64,000 bases of DNA, from assembly GCA_026874595.1 (NCBI GenBank), contig CM049308.1, positions 70,900,624 through 70,964,623 on the forward strand, in the 5' to 3' direction. Under the pieces are notes generated by a model. That model worked only from the letters and a program-made list of their open reading frames with translations, made no database searches and was not told the DNA's origin. Shown here piece after piece: positions 49,428 through 60,665 of this stretch (position 1 is the stretch's first letter; each line of letters starts with the position of its first letter). A program made the position numbers and the translations under genes. The stretch comes from Sipunculus nudus (taxonomy: Eukaryota; Annelida; Sipuncula; Golfingiida; Sipunculidae).

Positions 49428-51161
49428 ATGACTGGGAGGGGTAACCTTCGGAGCCTTTACTTGCCAAGTATGTTTGACCCAAGTAAAACGCCCACAATGT
49501 TGAATTCTGGTCCTACCCCAACGTTTACAGGGGCTAGCGAATGGATCAAGGGTCATCGGCAACAAATAGACATGTTGGTTAAGCTTCTGTATACATACCC
49601 CAATCTAATTCAAGATGAAAACCTGGATCTATTCTGGGACTTCCTGCAGGGAGTATTCCGTGGAAAAGAAAAAAGAGACTCACTAGAGCACGACTCTGAC
49701 GAGGCATGGTACAGTGATGATTGCGACCATCCCGGATCTCCGACTTTTACAATCACTAACCCCCTTCGTTCTGTACCACAGACTTTTCTAGTCGCAGGGA
49801 GAACAGTTTATCTTTGTTTCCCGTGTCTTGAACAGCAAGCAGTGCCTCTTTTGGAGAAACTTGACACGATAACCCAAGCTTTGTTACCATTTTGTTTCCT
49901 GAGAACAAATGTCTCTCATCTTTTCCCGAAACCGTCAACGGGTCCCCACATAACTCAGTGCCTTTATGATGCAAACGTTTTTATATTCTACGTTACGGAT
50001 GACACTTTAAGGGACAGAACATGTATAGATCTGCTGAGTCAAGCAGTGATGAATAACGTCCCAATTATGATGATTCGGGAGCCGGGGTATAAACTGCCAC
50101 TCATGTTTCCTGAATATATTCGCAAAGCCGTTCTGCGTCCTCTAGGGTTTGGGGGACGCAGGATGTCAGACACACACCTCTCTGATGTATCCAGCACCGA
50201 CGGCGAGGTGGAACTGGTACCGCCTTGTATTGGCAGCCCTAATGGACCAAAAATAACTCTTCAAGTGCCGTACAGCAGCAGCCCAGCTACATCTACTTCG
50301 AGTTCATCTTCGGTGAAGTCTGGTCCGTACGAGTTACTGGATTTTGAAGAGGATAAACTATCCCTTGTTGATGTGCTCCAGGATGGTTTTAAACATGCTC
50401 TGGTATACGTGGACAATTTCCATGAAACTTTCATTAACAAACTGTACGACCGCTTGAGTGATCACCTTGGAAACGTTTTCCCCAAAACGATACATGTCCG
50501 AGAAGCATTTGACAAGAGGAAAGTGCCTTCCATCCCTCCTGTAGGACCAATATTGAAACCGTATGAGTCTGCAGAAAACGTCACACAAAACATACCACAA
50601 ACCTCGGACAGTGCGCACGAATCGTCGGCGTGGAATACAAAGACTTTAAGAGACAGAACAAATTCAACGGGCTCTCGTTTGTTTGGTCCGCCAAGTCGGG
50701 CCCAAAGCGCAAGGCAGCGTAGCTGGGAAGGAGCAAAACTACCTCCTATATCACCTCAACCTCCAACTTCAGCAACCACAAAATATCCTAAACCAGCCGC
50801 TCCCCGTATGCACAGACCCATATCTCCCACCAAGCACAAAACTTTGTTCAGACAAAACCACGTAGAGCAGTCACCAGAGATGGCCAGGAAAGTGTTAGCA
50901 AAAGACTACACCCAAGAGCCAAAGGCACCGCCGGATATCGCTGATGAAGCAGAAGAAAGAGAAACGTCCTACCTCATATTTCCTGATCCTCGCTGTAAAG
51001 ACAAAACCAAGAAGCCCGAGATTGTGAAATGGCCTCTAAAGAAAGAACGGGATCAAGGGTTTGTACCCTTCACAGACTCTCCTATAAGTTTTGATGACTG
51101 TTCTTTCAATATTGACTGGAGTCAAATTACGTCCCAGACCCCATCACCAGAGTTACAGTGA
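49428..51161 (+). CDS. Uncharacterised 577-residue protein with a possible TIR-like domain
   Basis: One uninterrupted exon from ATG 49428 (A at -3) to TGA. A second ATG at residue 15 is possible. Residues 35-80 are helical (EWIKGHRQQIDMLVKLLYTY), followed by an acidic patch (81-100). Residues 121-236 look like an alternating alpha/beta domain: strand TVYLCFP, helix AVPLLEKLDTITQALL, strand DANVFIFYVTDD, the segment CIDLLSQAVMNNVPIMMIRE, and a helix ending in EYIRKAV. The strand-then-Cys/Leu-helix pattern recalls TIR domains, but no certain catalytic Glu or BB loop is identified, so this is inference. Residues 240-300 are Ser-rich, 301-362 form a second helical block (SLVDVLQDGFKHALVYV), and 363-577 are basic, proline-rich and probably disordered. 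No signal peptide or membrane helix. X-boxes upstream hint at expression in ciliated cells. The AT-rich 3' flank has an AATAAA near 52010. Confidence 0.85.
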   Translation: MTGRGNLRSLYLPSMFDPSKTPTMLNSGPTPTFTGASEWIKGHRQQIDMLVKLLYTYPNLIQDENLDLFWDFLQGVFRGKEKRDSLEHDSDEAWYSDDCDHPGSPTFTITNPLRSVPQTFLVAGRTVYLCFPCLEQQAVPLLEKLDTITQALLPFCFLRTNVSHLFPKPSTGPHITQCLYDANVFIFYVTDDTLRDRTCIDLLSQAVMNNVPIMMIREPGYKLPLMFPEYIRKAVLRPLGFGGRRMSDTHLSDVSSTDGEVELVPPCIGSPNGPKITLQVPYSSSPATSTSSSSSVKSGPYELLDFEEDKLSLVDVLQDGFKHALVYVDNFHETFINKLYDRLSDHLGNVFPKTIHVREAFDKRKVPSIPPVGPILKPYESAENVTQNIPQTSDSAHESSAWNTKTLRDRTNSTGSRLFGPPSRAQSARQRSWEGAKLPPISPQPPTSATTKYPKPAAPRMHRPISPTKHKTLFRQNHVEQSPEMARKVLAKDYTQEPKAPPDIADEAEERETSYLIFPDPRCKDKTKKPEIVKWPLKKERDQGFVPFTDSPISFDDCSFNIDWSQITSQTPSPELQ

Positions 51162-53959
51162 CTGACTTACCTATGAACAGGGTTTATACATTGGCTGAGC
51201 GCTTGTAGCCAATGGACTCGTAATCGAAGGGGGAAATTAAGCTCCCTGTCCAAAATTTACTTTTTTTATTTTACTTGTAATGTTATTTAATAACATTTTG
51301 TACAAGTATGCGCCTAAGATAGTTTAGACGAATATGCTGTATATATAATGTTATAATGAAACATAGTTATACATCTTATTACAATCTATGTGAACGTCTT
51401 AATCAATTTTATATACCCTTGTATAATTATTGAAGGCTATAAATTTATAAACAATTTTTTTCATCATTGTTAAAATTTCAGCAATGTTCTACTTTCACTG
51501 AGTATATAGATAAAGGAGTGTGTCTGTTTTTAACTGAAGTAATCAAGTGAAATCGTATATAAGTTATATTATTCATGATATCAGTTATAAACTACATTCT
51601 ATAGGTTAACTTCTTATTTTCATATTAGAAAATGCCACCGTATGCAGGGGATACTGTTACAAGCCATCGGCATAAGACATATAACGGAATTTGGTTTGGG
51701 CATAACCTCTAATTTATCTTACAAAATGCACTTTGACGACGTAGCTAGCTGTTAAATAGTATGTATATTAAGGTTACTTTCTCTCTATTTATGCGTAGGC
51801 CCACATCGTGTCTAAATATACAGACATGATCAGAACGCTTTATATGTGCAATTTAAATATGAAGGAGCTGTATTTAGTCTAGCCTAATAGTTAAAATTCG
51901 GTACAGCAAATACAAAAATCATTTTATTTCAACAACAAAAAATACACTCTGAATGGTTACACAAACCTAATACTTGTTAGAGCGGTGGATCGTCAGACCA
52001 TAAAATAAAAAATAAATATCCTATTTAATCACCGCTATAATTGTTCACTCTTCAATGCTTCTCTTTATTTAATCTCTTAAAAGGGATCATACTATAATGG
52101 CGAAGTTCCATTCATGCAGGCCCCTTGCACGGGGAAAATCCAACTAGTCTATATCATTGTCCATTTTCCATATGTGCGGGCCCCCGTGCCGGTCCCGCAT
52201 GCAGATGCTGGGATTCCAACAGAGCTGGATTGTGCGGGGGCCCACATTCGGATGCCACATGCCGTACATCCGTTGTGCCCTTATCTTTAGAAAAGATAAA
52301 GAGCTGACAGAGCTAATAATGCTACACAGAAGACTTAACAACCAGTCTTCGTCTAAATAGGGACCGGAAACAATGGTAATGTTTTTCTTTATTTTTTTGT
52401 ATTTTTTTTATATTTGATATTGTTATTATGATTTCTAATATATACCCCAAAACAATTTCTAAAAGCAATTCTTGACTGCTGGATGGGATGCAAATAAGTT
52501 GGTGCCCATTTCATGTTCTCAAAATGTACAGTTTTTGTATATGAATTCCAAGGATATATTTGCAAGAATTTGCCCTCGGTAAAATTAACAATTGCCCGAC
52601 AATGTTACACCATTTTTTTAATAGACGGTAACAATTCAAACATTTGCAATGTTTTTTCCTGCCCAGAGGCATCACAGTCTTGTCTTTAACGAACAGCATG
52701 ATGTCACAAACACATACACAAACCGATAGATCTGTTATTGACATATAACGGTTATATATATACTGGTAAATCGGATTGAAACATTCGTCAAAAAGAATAC
52801 ATGGATCTTTAAGACTACCGCTTTTCCCCGAATGTCCTGAATGGATTTCGTTGAAATTGTGTGGCAGGATAGGCATAAGCTGAAAAAGTATAATTTCTGA
52901 ATGGATTGAGTAAAATTAAAATGCCGATCGCGATCCGGCCACATTGGATTGACCTTTTTCTGCTGTTTCTCCGTAATACGTCTTTAAAATATCGATCCCC
53001 CAAATAAAATAATAATTACTTCTTTCTTCGTCGATCGTTACAGTCCTATTTTCAATCAAATTTGGGGCGGATCTAAATGAGGATCAATTAAGAGCATTGG
53101 TGGACGTATGCGCTCTCTAAGTGGTTTCTAAAGCTATGGATAGTATCACATTTATATGTATTCAGCTGAACCCAAGACCTTATTAAAAATTAACCAATAT
53201 GCTGAACAAGGAGACTTTTTCACATGGGGTGACCAATAATGAAGATGAAAGCCAAAGATGATTATAATACCTCAGGTAAGGTATTCTCACAAGAAAGGAC
53301 TGCACTGAATAATTTTTCATTTTGTTATTTAAATCCGTATATGTTTTATACTGTCCCATTTGGAAAATCCCGTCATCAAAGTAATAGTTCTATAGAGACA
53401 AAACGGAGACCTTTAGATCTTTTAATTTGAATATGGCTAATTACATCTATCCAATTTAACTTGCAAATAATCTTGAGACAGTGTAATAAGTGCAATACAA
53501 GGTGTGGTGTTATCAGAGGTTCAAGGGTAAATGCATGTCAAACTGGTTATAACTGAATTCAATTCTCAGCAAAGAACGTGTGTGTAAAGCATCCTTCCGT
53601 GGATGTCGAGTGGTACAGCGGGAAGGATACATGATTTTTTATCTCTTCATCCCTAGATTAACTTTCAACACAGAGTTAAAAAGTATAAAAAATGCTTTCA
53701 TCTACCGGTATATCCATTATATACTGGCTGATATTGGTGCTCGAAATTCTCTGTATGTTAACCGGAGCGTCGGAGGAACAAAACGAGCGCGGGAGAGGCA
53801 ATTGTCCTTCACATTGGTCGTCTGGAAATACATTATCCCGAGATAGCAAAATATTATCTTGAGATCTCGAGATAAATGAAATTATCCCAGTGTCCTAAAT
53901 CAGCAACCATATCGACAAATATGGTAAATGTAATTCTATCATACACCTCTCATAGAGGA
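51162..53959. other. 3' flank and intergenic DNA
   Basis: An AT-rich 3' flank with a clustered AATAAA at about 52003-52018. A GC-rich patch at 52170-52270 has imperfect inverted ATGTG(C)GGGCCCCC boxes and overlapping short frames on both strands. Nothing else is recognised. Confidence 0.4.
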
Positions 53960-54330
53960 TTAAGGATATATGTTGTCACTGTACATAGGCTGCTTGTTTT
54001 GTTTATAAATATCAACGTGTTAATAATATGCGGGGGCCCGACAAAATAATGAAAACAATTCAACAAGGGCATCTGGCAGCAAATCAGTGTAAATGGCGTT
54101 TTGCAAAGAGTGACCTTTCTACTCAGCATATATGCTACCTACCACATTAGGTTACTTGTTTTTCCCCCTTTTCAACAAACATCTTTTTGATACAAGTTCA
54201 CACATCGTTCACGAAGGTCCTATAAGAACTGTTCACAACCAAAATTACCCTTATATCATTAATATATACACAAGGAAACAAGAAATTATTATCAAGGGTG
54301 TATCTATGACCGCCTGCCTAAGCTAGTTAC
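53960..54330 (+). repeat. About 370-bp interspersed repeat, copy 1
   Basis: Matches 62120-62490 in the same orientation: GGCTGCTTGTT, TGCGGGGGCCCGACAAAATAAT, AATTCAACAAGG, AAATGGCGTT, AAGTGACCTTTC, TTATAAGAAC-like and ATCATTAATATA blocks in order. No coding content. Confidence 0.75.
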
Positions 54331-54385
54331 CAGCATAAAAATGATGTAAAACGACACGTGTACATTATTGTGCTGTTACGCCAAT

Positions 54386-54694
54386 TTAAAGAGCGCCAAT
54401 GTGATCATTGTATTGTGTAGGATTGTTCGACATCTGCCTCACAGCTGCAGACGTCCTCTGAGTACACAAAGCGAGAGGTGCTGCCCTGTCAATGCCATCC
54501 CGAGTCTTTGATTCGAGGTCGATGTACTGTACGATGTACCGGGGCCTGGGATTGTTTTGCAGAATTTCCTTTTCTGTACTCAACTCAGGTGTATTTAATG
54601 GTCCTAGTAAAAGCCTCTTCGTTATATCTCCGCCAAACAGCCAGGTCCTAATGGTTCCTTCGTTTGGTTTTTCTTTGAAGTACTTTAAGTTTAC
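54386..54694 (-). CDS. Unassigned coding-like segment, about 102 codons
   Basis: Open from just after a TAA at 54695-54697 to a stop at 54386. There is no ATG near its start, so it would be an exon or a decayed gene end. The residues look like folded protein, for example KYFKEKPNEGTIRTWLFGGD, then RPRYIVQYIDLESKTRDG, ending in YNDHIGAL. Base composition is richer in GC than the flanks. I do not recognise the family. Upstream acceptors are poor (TTTTAAG, CTTAAAG), so its connection to other exons is unknown. Confidence 0.35.
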   Translation of the reverse strand, partial: VNLKYFKEKPNEGTIRTWLFGGDITKRLLLGPLNTPELSTEKEILQNNPRPRYIVQYIDLESKTRDGIDRAAPLALCTQRTSAAVRQMSNNPTQYNDHIGAL

Positions 54695-54697
54695 TTA

Positions 54698-55841
54698 AAA
54701 CGTTTGAACGGGGGCTGATGGAATATTGTGGAGGCAGTAGCGTCAATTAATCTTCAAAGGTGAGGGCGGGGGTTGACGGAAACACACACACACACACATA
54801 TATATTTAGCGTCTAAATGACAGATTTCAAATATATTACAATTAAGTATAGTGCGAATATAATCCGAATCATCCCCCCCCCCCCCACCGTTGAAGATAAA
54901 TTGATGCAGATGAGGAACGTGGGGTAAGCGTCTGTGATGCGTGAAATTTCTTTTGGACACTCTGTTCTGGGAGAATTTCTGGCTGTTGAGTCAAGAGGCC
55001 CAAAGCTGGCTCTTCTAGTAGTCGCTTACCTTTGCAGACTACCTCTAATCAGTCTAGTTTGTAAACACTGTGCAGCTGACATCTGACCAATACATTTCAT
55101 TGTAATGAAATAATCGTATAATGACACGATATCCAATCTTTATTACAATCCTAAAATGATTAAATGTTTTCATAAAGTATATTCATTTATACATAAAATT
55201 GACTCAGATTACCTCCCCTTGGTATGCTCAAAAATCCAATCTGACCCCCAAACTATTTGGCCTGAGCGTCCTGGACTTTCCAAATTATCTGTATCTATTG
55301 AAGGCGCTGCTGATATAGTATCATCTTTTAAGAAACTTTCTTTAACCGCTATACGTCTCACATACAATAATATGACTGTATTCAAAAAGGAAATAATCGA
55401 TAATGAATTTAATCAAAGACTGCTTAGCAATTCCCACGCATACAGTTACTTATGTATCGTTGGCAGGCTGCACTTTTATAAACTGACTGTAAAATTATAA
55501 TAAAATAACTGGCAACTATGGTGCCAATGAATTAAGTGTGACATGACATCGGACCTTTTAAAGCATATTTCCTTAAAATTAAGGGCATTAAACTGTAATC
55601 CCACGTCAGGCTGCGATTTTTATTTACCGTAATTTTACGTGTAACTGTAAAATTTACAAGCATATACCCGTGTTTCCAGACAGGCAGGGAAAGTGGCGTC
55701 TGAGCTCGAGCAAGTCACGTATAGTACTACATGGGCACGCACTGGCTCCCTCACCAACAACAAAAAGAGCAGTAAAATGGTTTCTTTTCAATATTTTTGC
55801 CTCCGGTTTATTATAATGAGAAATAGAAACGAACATTACAG
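54698..55841. other. Intergenic or intron
   Basis: Has a short CA/TA repeat (54781-54803) and a poly-C run (54873-54885). A 114-codon forward frame at 55156-55500 has mixed composition but no recognisable domain or splice sites; I leave it uncalled. Confidence 0.35.
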
Positions 55842-56029
55842 AGGGTTTTGACAATGCCACACCAAGCAAAGCGCCCAGAGACCCCAAGACGGCGTCCCAG
55901 GATAGCTCCAGAACGATGCGCACCGAGTCCAAGAATCAAAGTCGGAGGAGACAGCAGAATAACAGCAAGCACACCCACTCCTCGCCGAGAACCTGTACAC
56001 CGCATTCGCCCGCATACAGACAGTTCTGA
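55842..56029 (+). CDS. Candidate terminal exon encoding a basic cytoplasmic tail
   Basis: After an acceptor (ACATTACAG, ending 55841) two bases complete a codon and 61 codons run to TGA at 56027-56029. The peptide starts GFDNATPSKAPRDPKT and continues as a Ser/Arg/Gln/His-rich tail ending in AYRQF. GFDN motifs followed by polar tails are common in the cytoplasmic ends of membrane proteins. The local GC content is well above the surroundings. No upstream exon of the gene was found within the window, and a different frame is open here too (55848-56039), so the call is tentative. Confidence 0.3.
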
Positions 56030-56039
56030 TCTTGTCTAA

Positions 56040-57185
56040 AACTCTTAATTTTAACAAGAATGAGTCGTGACTGCAGACTGGTGGCACCACCTGTATTTTT
56101 ATGTTTTTCTTTTTACGAATTTTTTTTCTATATTTGAGACCTTTAAAAGGAACATCTTTTAACAAGGCACAAGTCATAACAACTGGACCTAGAATCTTCA
56201 TTCTTGACACACTGGGAGACCCATGAAAAGTGTCTGTGGAAACCTGAAATTAGGTCTCTGTTACCCATATCCTTTAAGCTGTATGGCTCCAAAATACCCA
56301 CAGTATAATGAAAAATTTGATACAAAAACTGCAGTATCTCAATAACTACAACACTGATGGTCATGATTTTTGGCATACATATTGATCATGAGGTGTTCCA
56401 TCAGTTTCAGCAGACTGGGTGCGCCACCTCTATTTTTTCCAATTTTTACGTTTCTTTCTATTTTTGAGACATATAAAGATGTGGTTATCTGTCTACGGGG
56501 TACAAATCGTAACAACTTGACCTAGAATCTTCTTTCTTGTCATGCACGGAGGCCCATGAAAAGTGTCTGTGGAAACCTGAAATTAGTTCTCTGTTTCCCA
56601 TATGCTTCAAGCTATAGGACTCCGAAGTATCCCTCTGAATAATGGACAATTTGATACAAAAGCTGAAGTATCTGAACAACTAATGCAGATATCACCATGA
56701 TTCTTTGCATGGATATTGATTATGGAGTGTTTCATCAGTTTCTGCAGACTGGTGGAACAACCTAAATTTTATTCAATTTTCGATTTTTTTTCTCTATTTT
56801 TGAGACCTTTAAGGAAGCTGTCATTTGTTAACGTGGCACAAATTGTAACAACAGGACCCAGAATCTTCATTCTTGTCATGCAAGGAGGCCCATGAAAAGT
56901 GTCTGTGGAAACCTGAAATTAGGTCTCTGTTACCCATATCCTTCAAGCTATAGGACTCCGGAGTATCCCTCAGAATAATGGAAAATTTGATACAAAAGCT
57001 GAAGTATCTGAACAACTAATGCAGAGATCACCATGATTATGTATGGATATAGACAATTAAGTGTTTTTATTAGTTTCTGCAGACTGGTGGAGCCACCTGT
57101 ATTTTTTTAAGTTTACGCATTTTTTCTCTATTTTTGAGATATATAAATACAGACACAATCTTGGCCTGTTGGTAAATATGTTTGA
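56040..57185 (-). mobile_element. Composite interspersed repeat, inverted copy D (three monomers)
   Basis: Three monomers on the minus strand with the same block (AACCTGAAATTAG) at 56241, 56574 and 56909, spacing 333-335 bp. They match the 31400-31985 monomers of copy C in reverse orientation. Each monomer leaves a similar short frame open (64-77 codons). The right edge carries CAATCTTGGCCTGTTGGTAAAT in the forward orientation, so the locus is a mosaic. Confidence 0.7.
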
Positions 57186-58789
57186 TGCTTCAGTCTAATG
57201 GGTATATACTACCATTCAGATGGTAACATTTCCTTTTGCGAATCTCTTCCCAGTCAGCTGAGCGTCATGACCCATGGGTCTCTTAGTAATGCATTTAACG
57301 TCAAAATTACGTATGGCTTTGTTGACTGTTTACCGTAATTCACACAAATATTTCAACTTTAATTTACATGCTTTAGCTGTTAATAAATCAACTTTATTGA
57401 ATTTTTGCTAGCCAATAAATATGAAGACATTGATAGCGGACAAAGTATTACAATTATTTCGTTACACAGGATGTACAAAAGATACATTGGTCATTGAATT
57501 TTTTTACCTATGTAACGCTCTTGGACCGAAAATGGGAGCAAGATTATGCTTGAATTTGATGAGAGAATAATATTGCTTTACTTTTACAGGAATATAAAAT
57601 AGCGAATCTACGGTAATAAAAAATAAACATAAGTAAGAACGAATATTGACTATGCTTTTATAAGTTTCAAGTATATATTGACAGAGAACACTTAATATGT
57701 ATAAATATGCTAACATTCAACCATACATATGTGGTATCATCGCTGTATGGCTTGCACACTCTTCACTGTGGATGTTATAACATCATTCAGTTATCGACAT
57801 CAGCTAATGTAGCTCGGCACAGATCCGGCTCACCCTATTATCAGCGTCGTCAATGGACTGGTATGGACTAATAACTAACTCGCCTTTGGCTGGATTGACA
57901 TCCTATTCCGGCGTTGATGGGAATCAAATATCATACATTGTCTCATTACCGCCAATTCCATAAGTCCGAGCGCACGCCCCAGTTCTAACATACTAAGATA
58001 TAATCTGGACTTGACTACCAATTTATGTCAATCTCCACCGAATTGACATGATCCCCTCACTTTACATGGTGAGTATGGTTTCCAGTGTTTGGCCGCAAAA
58101 TAATATTATTATCTCAAATGTTGCGACAACGGAAAATGCAGTAGACAGAATCTCAGTTTTATTCCTGAGATATCAACATTATTATTGAAATCTATTGAAT
58201 TATATTACGTATTAACATTTAAATTGTTCTGTCGAAACTCCAGTTTACTATAACATTTTATGTTTAATTGATATTTGAGTTTTAAAAGATTGGACTCAAG
58301 CCATGTATTAGCATGTCCTCCCCTTTTTAAGGGGTGGGGGACACAGTGTTTTTGGCCCTCTTACGTTTTAGTAAAATAAAACTAAATATATAATTCTAAA
58401 TTTCGAGACATTCCCAGGGGCGTGTTTAGAAGGGGGCGCAACAGCCCCCCCCCCCCCCCCAAAAAAATCTGTTCAACAAATTTTTAGGGGGCACCCAATT
58501 TCGTAAATTGTCATGGCTTGCCTAAACCTTTTGCAAAAAAAAAATCTCACAAAGTTGCATTTGTAAGTCCCAGGCCCTAGTTAAAAATGTTTCAATTAAG
58601 TAATAGTATAGGATGACACCCTCTAAAGTAGGCCTAGCTGCATCCGATGGTGCAAACAAAATCCTCATTGGAAGCTGCTACTCATACATAGGTCATGTCG
58701 TGTTATGCATGGGACAAGACAGTCCTATATAGGGCGAAAGAAATGCGCATACCGTTGTAAAGAAGCGTGTATACAGAGTTGTTTTACCG
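57186..58789. other. Intergenic, nothing recognised
   Basis: AT-rich, with a poly-C run at 58445-58462 set in a GGGGCGTG...GGGGGCGCAACAG context that resembles other poly-G sites in the window. Confidence 0.4.
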
Positions 58790-59420
58790 AAATCTAGGGG
58801 CCTAAAATAAAAGACCCGTATCGGCCAGGAATTTCCTTTAGGGCCCAATGAAATGTTTGAAAATGTAGAAGTCTCACTCGATTTTATTTTAGCCTAGGAA
58901 TTTCCAACAAGGCACAAGAAAAAGCTCGAAAATTATTAAGTCACGTGTTTTATGAAACGTAAATATAGAGTTTCTAATAGTGAGTGATCCAAAGTGGCCC
59001 GGGCCCGTCAGGAGGTTCCAATGTGAAGAACACCAGAAAATACTTGAAAATGAGAACATCTCATTTGGCATTTATGTCAACTTGCTACTATATATAGCCG
59101 GCACCAAGACGACTCAAAGTGGACCGGCTCGGGCTTTGTTTCCTAAAGGGCCCAGTTAAATACTTGTTAATGCGGAACTTTGTTTTTTTTTTTGGTGTAA
59201 GCTTATAGTTTTAATCAGATGTGATCGGAAGGGCCTATGGGGACTCGGGGCCCTAAAGTTTCCAAGGGCACAAGAAAAGGCTTGACGATGAGGTCTCAGA
59301 TTTAAGTCTCTCATTTGTTTTAAATATAATTAATTAGTTAATACATATGTTTTAACCCGTAGGGTCCAAAGGGCCTAGATGGGCCTAGAGGCCCAATAGA
59401 ATGCATGGAAATGTACAAAT
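58790..59420. repeat. Degenerate tandem repeat, about 6 copies
   Basis: A block like TTTCC-AA-GGCACAAGAAAA-GCTTGAAAATGAG recurs near 58830, 58900, 59011, 59140, 59257 and 59390, mostly 110-130 bp apart, with GGGCC/GGCCC patches between. Confidence 0.5.
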
Positions 59421-59707
59421 TCCTGAGTGACGGTACACAATGGCAGAATGGCAAATCTTATATTTAGTACAAAAGACCCATGCATGGAAGAAATTAACCA
59501 AAATTAATATTTATTTACATTCATTTTACATAGTCCAGAGGGCCATGGAAAGAGTAGTCTTTCATTCCAAAAGTACATGCCGTTTGTTTTCAATTTATTC
59601 TTTTACTCTGTTATAATTATATAGATCAGGTATAAAATGTAGGTTAGTTGCTTTTGTTGAGTGTTCGTGAATAGAATTATACAAGGAAGCAAATTTATTT
59701 TTTATTC

Positions 59708-59935
59708 ACGCTGAATATAAAACAATTAAGTGGAGAGGCCCCTTTCATTAATTATTTTTCATAAATTTATCTGGATGCTTTTCTTTGTGTGTGGGTGGGT
59801 TGGTGGGGGATCGCTTTCATTACGCTGAATATAAAACAATTAAGTGGAGAGGCCCCTTTCATTAATTATTTTTCATAAATTTATCTGGATGCTTTTCTTT
59901 GTGTGTGGGTGGGTTGGTGGGGGATCGCTTTCATT
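59708..59935. repeat. Perfect 114-bp tandem duplication
   Basis: 59708-59821 and 59822-59935 are identical by eye, starting ACGCTGAATATAAAAC and ending GGGGATCGCTTTCATT. Confidence 0.93.
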
Positions 59936-60586
59936 TTGTTAAAGAAATCCCGTGCTCCTAATATATGCATGCTGTATATATATTGTCGATTATCATTCTA
60001 TTATGAACCTATATAGCTTCAAATTATTGTGACAAACCAGGTATGGATGCGTGTATCAAATATTCAAATTCACACGATCAAATAGAGGTTCGCTTTTATT
60101 AACATTAAACATTTTTATTATACATGTACTTACATGGCGATTGTCCCCAGTAAGTAAACAAAACTGTGGTGGTTACTTCTATCTGTTTGGTGGAACATGA
60201 TGCAGGCTGGTATATGTAAACATTGAGCTATTGTACATCAAAAAGAGAAAGGTTTTCACAGAATCACATAGTCCTCCATACAGCTTCCACTGCTGATCTA
60301 ACACCTATAGAAGTATGTGACAATCTGACACATCTGCACTCGCTTTGGCTGCGGCGGCACTATCTTAACTATTTTAACCCCTTTTTATGTTCCTGTAAAT
60401 ATTTTTTTATTCTTCCAAGATTCAATTGCTTTTGTCATTGTTGTGATAATATTGTTGTTGATAGTACATATCGGGTGAGAGGCACAGACTCTAGTGTGGG
60501 TAACCTCTTGTAGGTTGCGTGCCTTTAGGTTATAGGGACGCCTGCAAATACCTCCATATGATTTTTTGCTCAGTTCATCAAGGTGG

Positions 60587-60665
<79 letters not shown>

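Noticed and set aside
55156-55500. 114-codon forward frame
   Set aside because: Has an ATG and mixed composition but AT-rich codons, no recognised domain and no splice signals; not strong enough to call.
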